NCBI GenBank assembly: GCA_963797085.1
Contig: CAWCOA010000018.1
Location: 248,001-312,000, forward strand
Reading direction: 5' to 3'
Source: JASJBU01 sp963797085
GTDB lineage: Bacteria > Pseudomonadota > Gammaproteobacteria > Chromatiales > Chromatiaceae
Length of the DNA stretch: 64,000 bases
Of the stretch, positions 53,345 to 62,867 are shown in pieces (position 1 is the stretch's first letter; every line of letters starts with the position of its first letter). The position numbers and the translations under genes were made by a program. The notes beneath the pieces were generated by a model. The model was not told the DNA's origin. It ran no database searches and saw only the letters and a program-made list of their open reading frames with translations.

Positions 53345-54064
53345 CTAGTCTTGAAAGACGCAATTGTCTTGGGCAAGTTGTTCGTCAACCCAGTCATTGG
53401 AGAAGACGCCACGCTTGACGTCTGCCGTGTATTGTTCCATTTTTTCTTTGTTTATTTTTAGACGTTCAAGAACTTCACTGGCAAAGTCCCGGCGTACCAC
53501 GACGACACCGTTTTTATCGGCGACAATAATATCACCGGGAAAGACGACAATGCCGCCACAGCTGACGGAAAAATTCAGTTCACCGGGTCCACGATGCAGG
53601 GGGCCGATGGGTGTTACACCATAGGCATAAACCGGCATACCGGTTTCGACCACACCCTGCAGGTCACGTATCAGGCCATCGATTACAAAGCCAGCAATAC
53701 CACGGTGTTTGGCCTTGTTGGCAATGAGATCACCCATGACAGCGTTTTTACGGTTGCCACCTGTGTCAACAACAATGATGTCTCCCGGCCTGGCTATATC
53801 CAGTGCCTTGTGTACCATGAGATTATCGCCGGGGTAAACTTTGACCGTGCAGGCAGTGCCCACCAGCGGCTCTTCGTTGGACACGTTGTGTATCTCTGAG
53901 GTCATGGTGTAGAGACGGTTTAGCATGTCAGAAATATCCGGCGATTCAAACTGCCGATATTGATCGATGATGTTTTTAACGGGTCGCTCGATGTGCTTTC
54001 GAATTCTGAAACCGGGACCAGGGTTAATTTCAGCAGATTTTGGCTTTTGTGACATTGTTATCAT
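53345..54064 (-). CDS. RraA-family aldolase/decarboxylase-like protein
   Basis: This 239-residue protein has the RraA core: SDMLNRLYTMTSEIHNVS, GTACTVKVYPGDNLMVHKAL, DIARPGDIIVVDTGGNR, MGDLIANKAKHRGIAGFVID and GLIRDL. RraA folds include RNase E inhibitors and 4-hydroxy-2-oxoacid aldolases. The GDLIAxxAxxRGxxG and D(x)R elements with adjacent Ldh2 and ATP-grasp genes suggest the aldolase branch, not the RNase E regulator. First gene of the four-gene operon. Confidence 0.85.
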   Translation of the reverse strand: MITMSQKPKSAEINPGPGFRIRKHIERPVKNIIDQYRQFESPDISDMLNRLYTMTSEIHNVSNEEPLVGTACTVKVYPGDNLMVHKALDIARPGDIIVVDTGGNRKNAVMGDLIANKAKHRGIAGFVIDGLIRDLQGVVETGMPVYAYGVTPIGPLHRGPGELNFSVSCGGIVVFPGDIIVADKNGVVVVRRDFASEVLERLKINKEKMEQYTADVKRGVFSNDWVDEQLAQDNCVFQD

Positions 54065-54279
54065 TATATTGGTTTATTTGTTATCTAGCGCCTGTTAGAT
54101 ACAACACTTCAGGCCTAATCATATTTTTGGCCGGAACTAGACAAATCTACACCGTCGTGTACCGAAATAATCCTAGCGACTTAAGATTTATGCAGATTGT
54201 ATCAATGCAGACCACGAACGTTGCCTTCTCGGTAAAAGTCGAAGCAGTTTCGCCTTCTTCGAAGAGCGAAGACTGATTG

Positions 54280-55398
54280 TCATTTCCGCATTGCCCCGGA
54301 ATTATATGGGGCTTTAGCACTGCCCTCAAAAACCCGAGCCACATTCTTTTCCCTCGCTCCATTTGAGCATGGTGTTTTAGCGCTTGTACTGGTGATGGAA
54401 ACCAGATCGGGAAACTTCGGCCTAGAATAATTAATTTGAAATTCAGATATTGTACATCCGTTAAAGTCCTTAGTTGCATTAATAAATAATTGCTCCATAT
54501 CAGAAAATAACTTTTCAATAGAATGCTTGGTTTTAAATGTAGGCGATCCTCCAGGCATCAATTCAGATGAATGCAGCATAAACATAACATAATCTTTTTG
54601 CTTTAAAATCACATCATTCAATATATTAAGCATGTCACGTATATTTCTCCCATTCGGACGTAGCCATGATATTGCTGGAAAAAAGCGATTGGCTATTCTT
54701 TCGAAAGAATTTATTTTTTTTGATTCTTGGATAATCCAGGGTCTTTCTATTTTCACTATAGTCATTGGAACCTCTAATAACGAAGAATCTCCTGACTTAG
54801 AAATATTCATTAAATCGACATAGTATGGCGAATTTTGGAAATTACTATAATCTATTCCTCCATTTTGTTTTGGATCGCCTTTGTGATTTTTCCAAGAACA
54901 TAAAGGCGTTACAGAGCAGTCAACCAAGTAACCATTGTCAACGAGAATTTCTGCATATGTTTCATTGAACGCCCATCTTCCTGCTCTATGGCTCAACATT
55001 TTTACTTGAAATTTATCCTCTAATAACTGAGTTAATATCTTCACTTTCTCTTTTATAATACTTACAGGGTATTCTATTAAGTATGGCTGATGACGATAGT
55101 CATTCTCCGTTAATTGGTAATACGGTGGTGAATTCCACGCGTGTAGATGCATACCAATTTCCCCGGTCTTTCTTTCTAGAATGTCTTTTCCCAGTTCCTG
55201 AAAACAAGATGAATTTGCCATTTCATAATTAGTTAAATATGTTGGTTTAAATCCATATTTTTCGCATAATTTCTGGAATCTATATAAATATTGTGCGTTG
55301 TTTGTGGTTATATTATTCGGCGTTGACCACAAATTATCGCCTTCAGTATCTATTGTAATGATTAAAGATGGCTTATTATTTATTTTTTTTATATCCAT
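54280..55398 (-). CDS. polysaccharide deacetylase-like (NodB fold) protein
   Basis: The 372-residue protein has IITIDTEGDNLW (metal/catalytic Asp pair), MHLHAWNSPPY, LSHRAGRWAFNETYA and MFMLHSSELMPGG, consistent with a NodB-like carbohydrate esterase 4 fold. It lacks a signal peptide. Its last 40 or so residues (ARVFEGSAKAPYNSGAMRK and nearby) look unlike the rest and include a short degenerate repeat, suggesting run-on into foreign sequence. It may deacetylate a surface polysaccharide. Confidence 0.75.
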   Translation of the reverse strand: MDIKKINNKPSLIITIDTEGDNLWSTPNNITTNNAQYLYRFQKLCEKYGFKPTYLTNYEMANSSCFQELGKDILERKTGEIGMHLHAWNSPPYYQLTENDYRHQPYLIEYPVSIIKEKVKILTQLLEDKFQVKMLSHRAGRWAFNETYAEILVDNGYLVDCSVTPLCSWKNHKGDPKQNGGIDYSNFQNSPYYVDLMNISKSGDSSLLEVPMTIVKIERPWIIQESKKINSFERIANRFFPAISWLRPNGRNIRDMLNILNDVILKQKDYVMFMLHSSELMPGGSPTFKTKHSIEKLFSDMEQLFINATKDFNGCTISEFQINYSRPKFPDLVSITSTSAKTPCSNGAREKNVARVFEGSAKAPYNSGAMRK

Positions 55399-55884
55399 AC
55401 TGAAAGTTCTCGATTAGTGACAATTCGTAACAACTTATAAATCATTCGGATTAGGCCCAGATTGACACTTAGACTCACGGTCCTCCCGCTGTCCAAGAGA
55501 CTACATATACGATCAATCAAGGCTGTTTCATAGACTGCCGGCCAAAACCGCAGCACGATTAGGATTCATTTTACTAATTTTCAATATGCAATTTTCTTGC
55601 CACAATATAAATATATGGCATTACAATAAGTTACAAATTACCAAAATTAGGAATGTAAAAGATATCGACATTATGCAGTAATAAACTTGTTAATGTTGGT
55701 ACCTTATGAATGAATGGACTCATATCTTTGCACTTCTGAAATTAAGGCGCATTAAACAGCAAGCGGATCTACGGGTCAGATTGCACACCCTGAGTGAGTG
55801 ACTGAGAAACAGAGGCCTGAACAAAGAGCTTACAATGATATTCCATGGTGTGGAACAGGACTTTAGCACAGAGCCATAACAATA
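55399..55884. other. AT-rich non-coding gap
   Basis: This 486-base stretch has a short open frame (about 55706-55796, starting MNEWTHIFALLKLRRIK) that matches nothing I know. No other feature is seen. Confidence 0.3.
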
Positions 55885-56979
55885 TTATGATAAATATATT
55901 ACCTCATATTCTTGCGCGCACTTTTCTATTGAATACTTTCTGCTGAACAATTCCATCAATTTAGTTTTATCAAATTTATCAATACCTGATAGACATTTTA
56001 AGATCGCTTCTCTTAATCCTTTTTCAGAAAAGTCTTTAGCAAGAAAGCCAATAGATTCATCTTGTATTACATCAGGAATACCACCTGCTGGCGTGCAAAT
56101 AGGTATCACTCCGCATGAGATGGCTTCTAACAAACTAACTGGTAGACCTTCCCATAAAGAACTCAGAATAAACGCGTCGGAGTTCAATAAGTAATCAGTA
56201 ACATTGCTTTTTTTTCCAAGGAAGTATATTCCTTTGGAGCTAATGCTTTTAAGCCTTTCTTCCCCGTCAGTATTTTTATCTATTCCTATTATCAATAATA
56301 TAATATTATGTCCATCAAATATTAATTTATTAAAAACATTAATCATTAATTTTTGGTTTTTCAGTTTTGAATATCTCGAAATATGAATAAATATTTTATC
56401 TGAAGCATGACTTTTATATCCAACTATTTCATTTTTTACATCATCTAAGTGATTTGACCCGACAGGAAGAGGTATGCCGTTTTCTACTAGCTCGACATTA
56501 TCGCTTTTGTATAAATCAATAAAGGAAGTCTTACATACCTCCGAAATTGCTACAGCCTTGATAGTAGCACTCGTATAAAAATAACGATTGATTGATTTTT
56601 GCACTCTTAATCCCATTGCTTTACTAGCCACACTGTGGATTGTATGAATAAATTTGATATCACCTTTAAAAATTAAAGATGGCATGTATAAATACACTAA
56701 TGTATTAAGATGCGCGTGAACAACATTCGGTTTAATCTGATAAATCAATTTAATAATAGTGTAAAAACTCTGTAAATTAATACCTTTTTTACAATCTAAA
56801 TTGATGTAATTAATATTTGTATGTAATTGTGATTTATTAAAAGTATTTGCCATTAATTTGTCTGTATTAATTGTACATAAGTATACTTCATGGTTTTTAG
56901 ATAATTCGTTGCATAAATTTACAACCATTTTCTCTGCACCACCACTATTTAAACTAAAAATAAGCTGAAATATTTTCAT
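55885..56979 (-). CDS. AT-rich GT4 glycosyltransferase
   Basis: This 364-residue enzyme starts MKIFQLIFSLNSGGAEKMVVNL, the typical GT4 glycine-rich acceptor loop. IFIHISRYSKLKNQKLMINV, FILSSLWEGLPVSLLEAISCGVIPICTPAGG and DVIQDES form the donor site (EAxxxG type). Codon use and A+T richness set it apart from the glycogen genes and suggest horizontal transfer. Confidence 0.87.
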   Translation of the reverse strand: MKIFQLIFSLNSGGAEKMVVNLCNELSKNHEVYLCTINTDKLMANTFNKSQLHTNINYINLDCKKGINLQSFYTIIKLIYQIKPNVVHAHLNTLVYLYMPSLIFKGDIKFIHTIHSVASKAMGLRVQKSINRYFYTSATIKAVAISEVCKTSFIDLYKSDNVELVENGIPLPVGSNHLDDVKNEIVGYKSHASDKIFIHISRYSKLKNQKLMINVFNKLIFDGHNIILLIIGIDKNTDGEERLKSISSKGIYFLGKKSNVTDYLLNSDAFILSSLWEGLPVSLLEAISCGVIPICTPAGGIPDVIQDESIGFLAKDFSEKGLREAILKCLSGIDKFDKTKLMELFSRKYSIEKCAQEYEVIYLS

Positions 56980-57434
56980 TGAAAATTAGATTTTATAAAT
57001 ATAAAAGTAATAATATTTTTATTGGTATAGAAAAATATTAAACATCTCTGTTTATCGCCTGGTGTACGTACAGCGGCACAATATCTTATCCCTGACCTTA
57101 GTTGTAACCCAACCCCCTCACAGAACAGGATAAGCGGGTATTGGCACATCAGGCCACTCGGTCTGTCATTGTTGGAGCGGTATGACTGGAGTGGTGCTCT
57201 GCTCCCAGCGATCCATCAGCCTCACCCGCTTTGGCCACTAGCAGCGTCGTCATCTCGAAAAAGCCAGGACTGTCAGATTCATCACCTTGAGGAAAGTCCC
57301 ATTGTGTCTACTATTCGACGAGCATAAACAGCTTGATGGGTGTCTATTAATTGCGGAACTGGAGGCCATCGCATGAATCAAGTGAGTGACCCGGTTGATT
57401 TAACTATGACTCTTCTTTTTTCGCTCAACACTAA
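56980..57434. other. non-coding gap
   Basis: About 455 bases. The first 80 are very AT-rich; the rest has chromosome-like composition. A plus-strand frame here (57340-57669) runs antisense into the membrane gene and is not supported. No RNA gene or repeat is seen. Confidence 0.3.
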
Positions 57435-57809
57435 TCATGCTTCTGGTCTGGCTTCACCTAAATGTTTAGCACCCAACAACAAAAAGGCAATCACGAGACA
57501 TATCGATGCAGCTAACTCTGAATACTCTTCAAAGGGCAAAGACAATACATCAGCGGCTACTGAGATAATAACAAAAATCACGACACCAATGATCGCTTTC
57601 AAAGTGCCGCGGCAAGATAATAATTCATCTTTAAATAATAACAGAAACACACCAACCGGAATCAGATAGAACATAATAATGGCGTCGTCCGGGCGTTTGA
57701 TAAATGGCAGGGATGCTAAAAATTGCATGTTGTGTCCCAGTGATTCGTGGATTCCAACAAATTCATCGACGGCAAGAAATGTCATACCAAAAAACAAGAT
57801 GATATACAT
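57435..57809 (-). CDS. membrane protein, C-terminal half of a likely split gene
   Basis: The 124-residue frame has three to four membrane helices and the motif FLAVDEFVGIHESLGHNM, which I associate with a conserved DE-x-x-x-x-HE motif in polytopic proteins. It begins inside the TAATG that ends the upstream frame (57809-58132), so it is either coupled or, more likely, the second half of one six-helix protein of about 230 residues; adding one A to the A-run near 57819-57824 joins the frames. Confidence 0.55.
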   Translation of the reverse strand: MYIILFFGMTFLAVDEFVGIHESLGHNMQFLASLPFIKRPDDAIIMFYLIPVGVFLLLFKDELLSCRGTLKAIIGVVIFVIISVAADVLSLPFEEYSELAASICLVIAFLLLGAKHLGEARPEA

Positions 57810-58132
57810 TAAAATGTTTTTTCTTTCGTCGGATCACGTTTAAACTGGAAAAGTAAAAAAGCATAGGTCAGTGAAATAAAGGCAATACCTGACAATAGAT
57901 AGCTGTTAAAAACATCTCGATCCAGTCGGTGTCTTTCTAGCTCAACAAAGAAAGTATATTTATCAAATATTCGTACTTTGTATATCAGTCCGTTGGTATA
58001 GTCCAGTAACTGACCCTTTTCGAGAACTTCATAGTTCTTTAACATTAGTCCGACAAAAGCTATTAAGACTGTGACGATTAGACCGAGAATTACGGGAATC
58101 AGCCAATTCGAACGACTTGATAAAGCTTGCAT
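57809..58132 (-). CDS. membrane protein, N-terminal half of a likely split gene
   Basis: The 107-residue frame has one helix near the N-terminus (WLIPVILGLIVTVLIAFVGLML), a periplasmic loop LIYKVRIFDKYTFFVELERH and a second helix (LSGIAFISLTYAFLLFQF). It ends RDPTKEKTF with TAATG, sharing one base with the next frame. Together with it the gene may be a single protein of polysaccharide-locus type; the function is unknown. Confidence 0.55.
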   Translation of the reverse strand: MQALSSRSNWLIPVILGLIVTVLIAFVGLMLKNYEVLEKGQLLDYTNGLIYKVRIFDKYTFFVELERHRLDRDVFNSYLLSGIAFISLTYAFLLFQFKRDPTKEKTF

Positions 58133-58849
58133 AAATCGTATATCTATTAGTTGATCAAATATGGTGATTAGTTAAAAAGCTCGCTGGGCAACATTTACAG
58201 ACGGATACAGTCTGTAAGTACACGCCGTAAATATGTCCATGTAGACGCCACTGCGACGCATTCGTCGCCAAGGGTGTCGTCAAATCGCATCTGGTCTCCT
58301 GGACCATTCGAGCTGAGCTTTGTAACAAATCACTATCCTTAAATGTGTAGACATCCGGAAGTTATATAAGGACAGCGCCAACTGCTTAGCTTAAACACCG
58401 TTAGTTCTACTGGTTACGCATATATCTCTGATACGAGATAGTAAAATCTTGGATAACCCATAATCAGGTGCGATAAATGTCCAAATTACTCACCTTCGCA
58501 CACTTGGGTTCTTCACATCTTTAGGGCGTATTAACCAACGAGTGAAAGAGATGGAAGAGCAAAACCTGATCTGATTACCGATCAAGAAGCCATCCCTGCT
58601 GAACCATTCAAATAAAAGGAAGGTATACGAGCACTAACGCATAACTACTGATATTTTTCAAATATTAACAATATAATAAAAATTTAATAATTAGGAAAAA
58701 TACTACATCAGTTTTTTAGTTAGCGCCTGACAAATATCTCTAACACTTTGGATTTAGAATAAAAATACCGATTGATGTGATCTACAACTGCACAAAATTA
58801 AAGTAATGTCGTTAAAAAGAAGTACCTACAATTTGCTATTGCAGCCAAT
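58133..58849. other. AT-rich non-coding gap
   Basis: About 715 bases. ACAGAC/GTCTGT (near 58199-58218) makes a small hairpin. An open stretch starting around 58432 (THLRTLGFFTSLGRINQRV) is not recognised. Nothing else is supported. Confidence 0.3.
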
Positions 58850-59145
58850 AACAACTTAAACTTGACAAATTAGATTGACCCTGCCAAAAGCACTTGATAA
58901 AAGCAACCGCTAGGTAAAGACAGGTATGAATTCCCTTGGATGAATTGGAAGAGGGTCTTATCAAGGCCTCGCCCTCAAACAAGAAATACTCCGTCAAAGA
59001 TACCCGCTTAGTCATTGGCGCGGTTATCATCATGTACAAACTTTGTTTTTCCAATAAGGGACTGTTACGCAGATCCAAGAGAATCCATTTCTTAAATACT
59101 ATGCAGGAATACCTTGTTTTTAGAGGAAGTAACCAAAGGATTTAA
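58850..59145 (+). pseudogene. IS4/IS5-group transposase remnant
   Basis: Translated in changing frames the plus strand gives DKSNR-stop-VK, then LDELEEGLIKA, DTRLVIGAVIIMYKLC and, after a frame change, VTQIQENPFLKYYAGIPCF. These match the N-terminal part of DDE transposases of the kind with PWDELE, RLVIGALIIKH and IQENPYLQYF segments. It is broken by frameshifts and lacks the catalytic part. Confidence 0.75.
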
Positions 59146-59161
59146 TCAGTTGATAAATATA

Positions 59162-60784
59162 TTAAAGCATTAACCCCTTGAAGCTTATAATTATCAACGA
59201 TGCCAAGACACTGAGATGTAAACCACTGACAAGATTTTTGCTTTTTGAAATGACAATCTCACAGGCGTAAAATATGATCATCATTCCAATGAGCATAATT
59301 CCTATGCTGCTTTGCTCGAATCCCGGTATAGATGGCGCCAAGGTAATGATTACCACAAACAGAAAATCTAGCGAGTTAAATTTAAAATCACTTCCTGAAT
59401 AACGCATCCATAAAATTACAAAAAAAGCCATTATTCCAAAGAAAATGTAAATACAGCTTTCACAGAGATCTATTATTCCCGTTGATGCTTCGACTATATA
59501 TATTACACAAGCAGCCGTTGTGTATGTAACAAATCTAATAATATTATATTTCCATGATCCTTTGTATATCAGTGCAACAGTTAGAATCATAGCCAATACT
59601 AGGGACATCACACTAAGATTATATTCAACTTTCTCTCCAAATAATGATCCAAAAATAAGTAATCCAGGTACTGCAATACTTAAAAACTGAAATGGTGCAT
59701 TTAATGTGAATCGATTAGCGTTTATGTATTCAACAGGTCCCGCGAGATATCCTATTCTTGATTTTGATGCGGTATGAAATCTAAATTTTTTATGTTCAGC
59801 CAAAATCAGACTGGAAGTAGTGATGCCACAAAACAGACCATATACAATTATTATCAGACTGTCCGAAGAATAGGCTAGATAATAAGCGGCAAGAATCAAA
59901 AATAATTGGACAGAGTAGATTAATACTATTGTTTCAAATAATGTCAAACCAAGATCTAATAATTGGTGGTGAATATGATTTCTATCGGCTGAGAAGGGAG
60001 ATCTTTTTTCACGAATACGCCGAACTATTACCCAAAAAGTATCGAGAACCGGTAGGCCAAGAATTAAGAGTGGAGTAAACGGACTGATTTGTGAATTTGT
60101 AGATTGTGTAAGCAATATAGAAATCACACCGATACTGAATCCAAGACACTGACTGCCGGTATCACCCATAAATACACGCGCGGGGTGAGTATTGAAGCGT
60201 AGAAATCCAATAGTACTTCCAGCGATCGACAGTGACAGCATCACAACCATATTATCATTTGCGTTATATGCCAGTAATCCCAGGCAACCCGCAGAGAGGA
60301 CGGTTGTTCCCCCAACCAGACCATCTAGGCCATCTGACAAATTAACAGCATTAGTTATACCAACTAGGACCAGTATCGTTAGTGGCACAGCCAGCCAATG
60401 AGGAAGATCTTCAGATAGATACGGTATATGTGTGATTAATACTTCACCATGTAGTGTAACAATTGCTGATGCTATAATTTGGACTATGAGCTTCAATCGA
60501 AAGTCAAGATCCACTCTGTCATCCAATATCATCACAATAGATAACAGCGCGATTGCAAATAGAAAACTCTGCAAGTCAGCACGCATTGGCAACCAAAGAA
60601 CCAGGGGTATAAGCATGCCCATCACTATGGCAACACCACCAATACGCGGTATGTCTTTGTCGTGAACTTTACGGGAGTTAGGCTGATCGACCAACCCAAG
60701 AAATGGAGCAATTCTAACTAAAAAAGGTAATAGAGCTGCTGACAGAAGCAATGAAAGAAAAAATGTATAGACTGCGAGGTTCAT
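59162..60784 (-). CDS. WecA/MraY-family undecaprenyl-phosphate sugar-1-phosphate transferase
   Basis: This 540-residue polytopic protein shows DQPNSRKVHDKDIPRIGG, ILDDRVDLDFRLKLIVQ, the catalytic NAVNLSDGLDGLVGG and VFMGDTGSQCLG, and RSPFSADRNHIHHQLLDLGL, the WecA-type HIHH motif. It transfers a sugar-1-phosphate to undecaprenyl phosphate to begin a surface glycan. After about residue 340 there is an extra C-terminal part of some 200 residues with about six predicted helices; WecA-like proteins are usually about 350 residues, so this is a fusion or extension. Confidence 0.88.
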   Translation of the reverse strand: MNLAVYTFFLSLLLSAALLPFLVRIAPFLGLVDQPNSRKVHDKDIPRIGGVAIVMGMLIPLVLWLPMRADLQSFLFAIALLSIVMILDDRVDLDFRLKLIVQIIASAIVTLHGEVLITHIPYLSEDLPHWLAVPLTILVLVGITNAVNLSDGLDGLVGGTTVLSAGCLGLLAYNANDNMVVMLSLSIAGSTIGFLRFNTHPARVFMGDTGSQCLGFSIGVISILLTQSTNSQISPFTPLLILGLPVLDTFWVIVRRIREKRSPFSADRNHIHHQLLDLGLTLFETIVLIYSVQLFLILAAYYLAYSSDSLIIIVYGLFCGITTSSLILAEHKKFRFHTASKSRIGYLAGPVEYINANRFTLNAPFQFLSIAVPGLLIFGSLFGEKVEYNLSVMSLVLAMILTVALIYKGSWKYNIIRFVTYTTAACVIYIVEASTGIIDLCESCIYIFFGIMAFFVILWMRYSGSDFKFNSLDFLFVVIITLAPSIPGFEQSSIGIMLIGMMIIFYACEIVISKSKNLVSGLHLSVLASLIIISFKGLML

Positions 60785-61488
60785 GGAATGTCCGTTTCCT
60801 GGCGGATCTCATTATTATCAAAGTTGCACATTAAGTTATGCTAACACACGATAATACTGTATCTATGGAATTGATATGAATAGATTGTCAAACATTGTTA
60901 GACATTAGTATTAGCCATCAGTGGTTAGTAATACATCCCCCGAATAATACGCACCAAGCATAACTCGCATTGTAGGCCCGAAAAAATGGGGTATATCCCT
61001 ACTAGCATGATAGTAGGAGCGAGGGGAAACTCCATCGTTTTCGCAGTCCATTTAGATAATTTAAGCTGCGGAAACAACTGGGTACAAAATGCCTGATATG
61101 CGAAGTTATGATAGTACGGTTTGGCGAAACATACGACAGTAATTCGAAAACGCTCATTGAGTCTTCAAGATAGAACTTACTACCTGCAAGAAGCCTTTAA
61201 TGTGTGCCCCTATAGCGCATCAAAAGTACACACTCCCTCACATAATTTTTCATGTGATTGCTGTATGTTACCGCACTGACGTAAGCGTTGGTCGGTGTAC
61301 CTTTATTTGATAGCTCTATCCCCTCAACAGAGCAAGTTGAATCCCCCTGTTACATGATGCTCATGAAAAACTGTATAATTATCAGTCAGCTTAAGTAAAC
61401 CTAAGCAACATGTATTGTTGAACAGCAATTGCCACTGGAATTGATTGCAATTTAAGTTGGCTGTAAATGAATATTGCAAGAACCTAAC
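60785..61488. other. intergenic gap of about 700 bases
   Basis: No coding sequence with family support is seen. It separates two divergent glycan genes and probably carries both promoters. I see no JUMPstart-like element, riboswitch or repeat. Confidence 0.3.
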
Positions 61489-62631
61489 ATGAAAATTTGT
61501 TTTGTATGCCTTGAGGCCTACCCCCTAATGAATCCATCTGGCACTACGGCTAGCCACGGTGGTGAAGGAGTTCAACAATCCCTGCTGGCGCGGGCCTTTG
61601 CAGAACGTGGACACAATGTCCACATGCTGTCGCTTGACCACGGCCAGCCGGATGAAGAGGTAATCGACGGAGTCCGCCTCTGGAAAACCTACAGAAAAGC
61701 TGAAGGTTTGCCGGTATTTCGCTTCATATATCCTCGTGCATTTTCACTAATGCATGCTTTACGCTGTGCAGACGCTGACGTCTACTACCAGTCAAGCGCC
61801 GGGATGTTAACCGGACTTACGGCTTGGTTTTGCCAACGAAATAAACGACAGTTCGTATACCGAGTTGCTTCCGACAGCGACTGCATACCTGGTCAACAAC
61901 TTATTCAATTCTGGCGCGATAGAAAACTGTACGAGTGGGGATTGCGCCGTGCTAACCTCACTCTATCCCAAAGTGAGCAGCAGCGCTCGCTGTTACGTAA
62001 CAACTACGGACTGGACAGTAAAGTAGCCGGTATGCCAGTTGAAACTAGCGAGGTGAATCGGCCCTTTATGGAACGGACCGTTGACGTGCTGTGGGTCAAC
62101 AATATTCGGCCGGTTAAGCGTCCGGAGCGCCTGCTCGCCCTTGCTCAGCAACTTGATGGCTTAAATTTTACACAAATTGGAGGACCGGCTGGCCGGTCAC
62201 AGCCCTTGTTCCTTGAACTTCAGAATAAAGCTGCTAGCATTGCCAATCTCAATTGGCGGGGCTATGTGCCCTATTCCCAGACAAGAAAGGTTTTCGAGGA
62301 AGCAAAGCTATTTATCTCGACATCGTATATGGAGGGTTTCCCGAATACCTATCTGCAGGCATGGATGGCGGGTACGCCAGTAGTGGCCTTTTTCGACCCT
62401 GATGGCATAATCCAACGTGAAGGGCTTGGTCGTATCGTTGGATCCCTAGATGAAGCTAAAGAAGCGATAACAGGCTTACTCGCAGATGAGGCTGAATGGC
62501 GGCGAATCAGTCAACGGGTCCGTGCCTATGCCTCTCGTCATCACGGCACCCCCGTCATCGACCAATACGAGCAGCTTTTCGCCAGTCTAACCACCGATAA
62601 GAAATCTAATGCTATCGGATCTGCGCTATAA
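61489..62631 (+). CDS. GT4-type glycosyltransferase
   Basis: The 380-residue protein is read from ATG 61489; a TTG five codons upstream is possible. It opens MKICFVCLEAYPLMNPSG with a GGEGVQQSLLARAFAERGH acceptor loop, and has NNIRPVKRPERLLALAQQL, NLNWRGYVPYSQTRKVFEEA and SYMEGFPNTYLQAWMAGTPVV of the GT4 donor site. It is plus-stranded, downstream of the long gap, and followed by the dead glycosyltransferase copy. Confidence 0.88.
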   Translation: MKICFVCLEAYPLMNPSGTTASHGGEGVQQSLLARAFAERGHNVHMLSLDHGQPDEEVIDGVRLWKTYRKAEGLPVFRFIYPRAFSLMHALRCADADVYYQSSAGMLTGLTAWFCQRNKRQFVYRVASDSDCIPGQQLIQFWRDRKLYEWGLRRANLTLSQSEQQRSLLRNNYGLDSKVAGMPVETSEVNRPFMERTVDVLWVNNIRPVKRPERLLALAQQLDGLNFTQIGGPAGRSQPLFLELQNKAASIANLNWRGYVPYSQTRKVFEEAKLFISTSYMEGFPNTYLQAWMAGTPVVAFFDPDGIIQREGLGRIVGSLDEAKEAITGLLADEAEWRRISQRVRAYASRHHGTPVIDQYEQLFASLTTDKKSNAIGSAL

Positions 62632-62867
62632 CAAGATCCTGGAGCGCATTGCACTTGATACGGTCTATCTGGCTGTATTTACGGGGAATGTGATCAGCTA
62701 ATTCGACAGATCGATTAAGGAATGGGTTATTAAGAGATTGAGAATCTTCATGGACTTGGTTGTCTCGTCATATCCATATCTAAAAGACCCTCTGACTTAA
62801 CCAAAAATTAATATTACCTGGTAGTCTTTGGAAAAGCGGGTCGTGAACATACTGAGGTTTATTAATC
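62632..62867. other. short non-coding gap before the dead glycosyltransferase
   Basis: About 235 bases with no gene. The missing N-terminal part of the pseudogene downstream would have been expected here but I cannot trace it. Confidence 0.3.

Noticed and set aside
55706..55796. Short open stretch as a gene
   Set aside because: A single short frame without a clear ribosome binding site or family; it may be leftover sequence.
57340..57669. A plus-strand 109-codon frame
   Set aside because: It is antisense to a membrane protein with clear helices.
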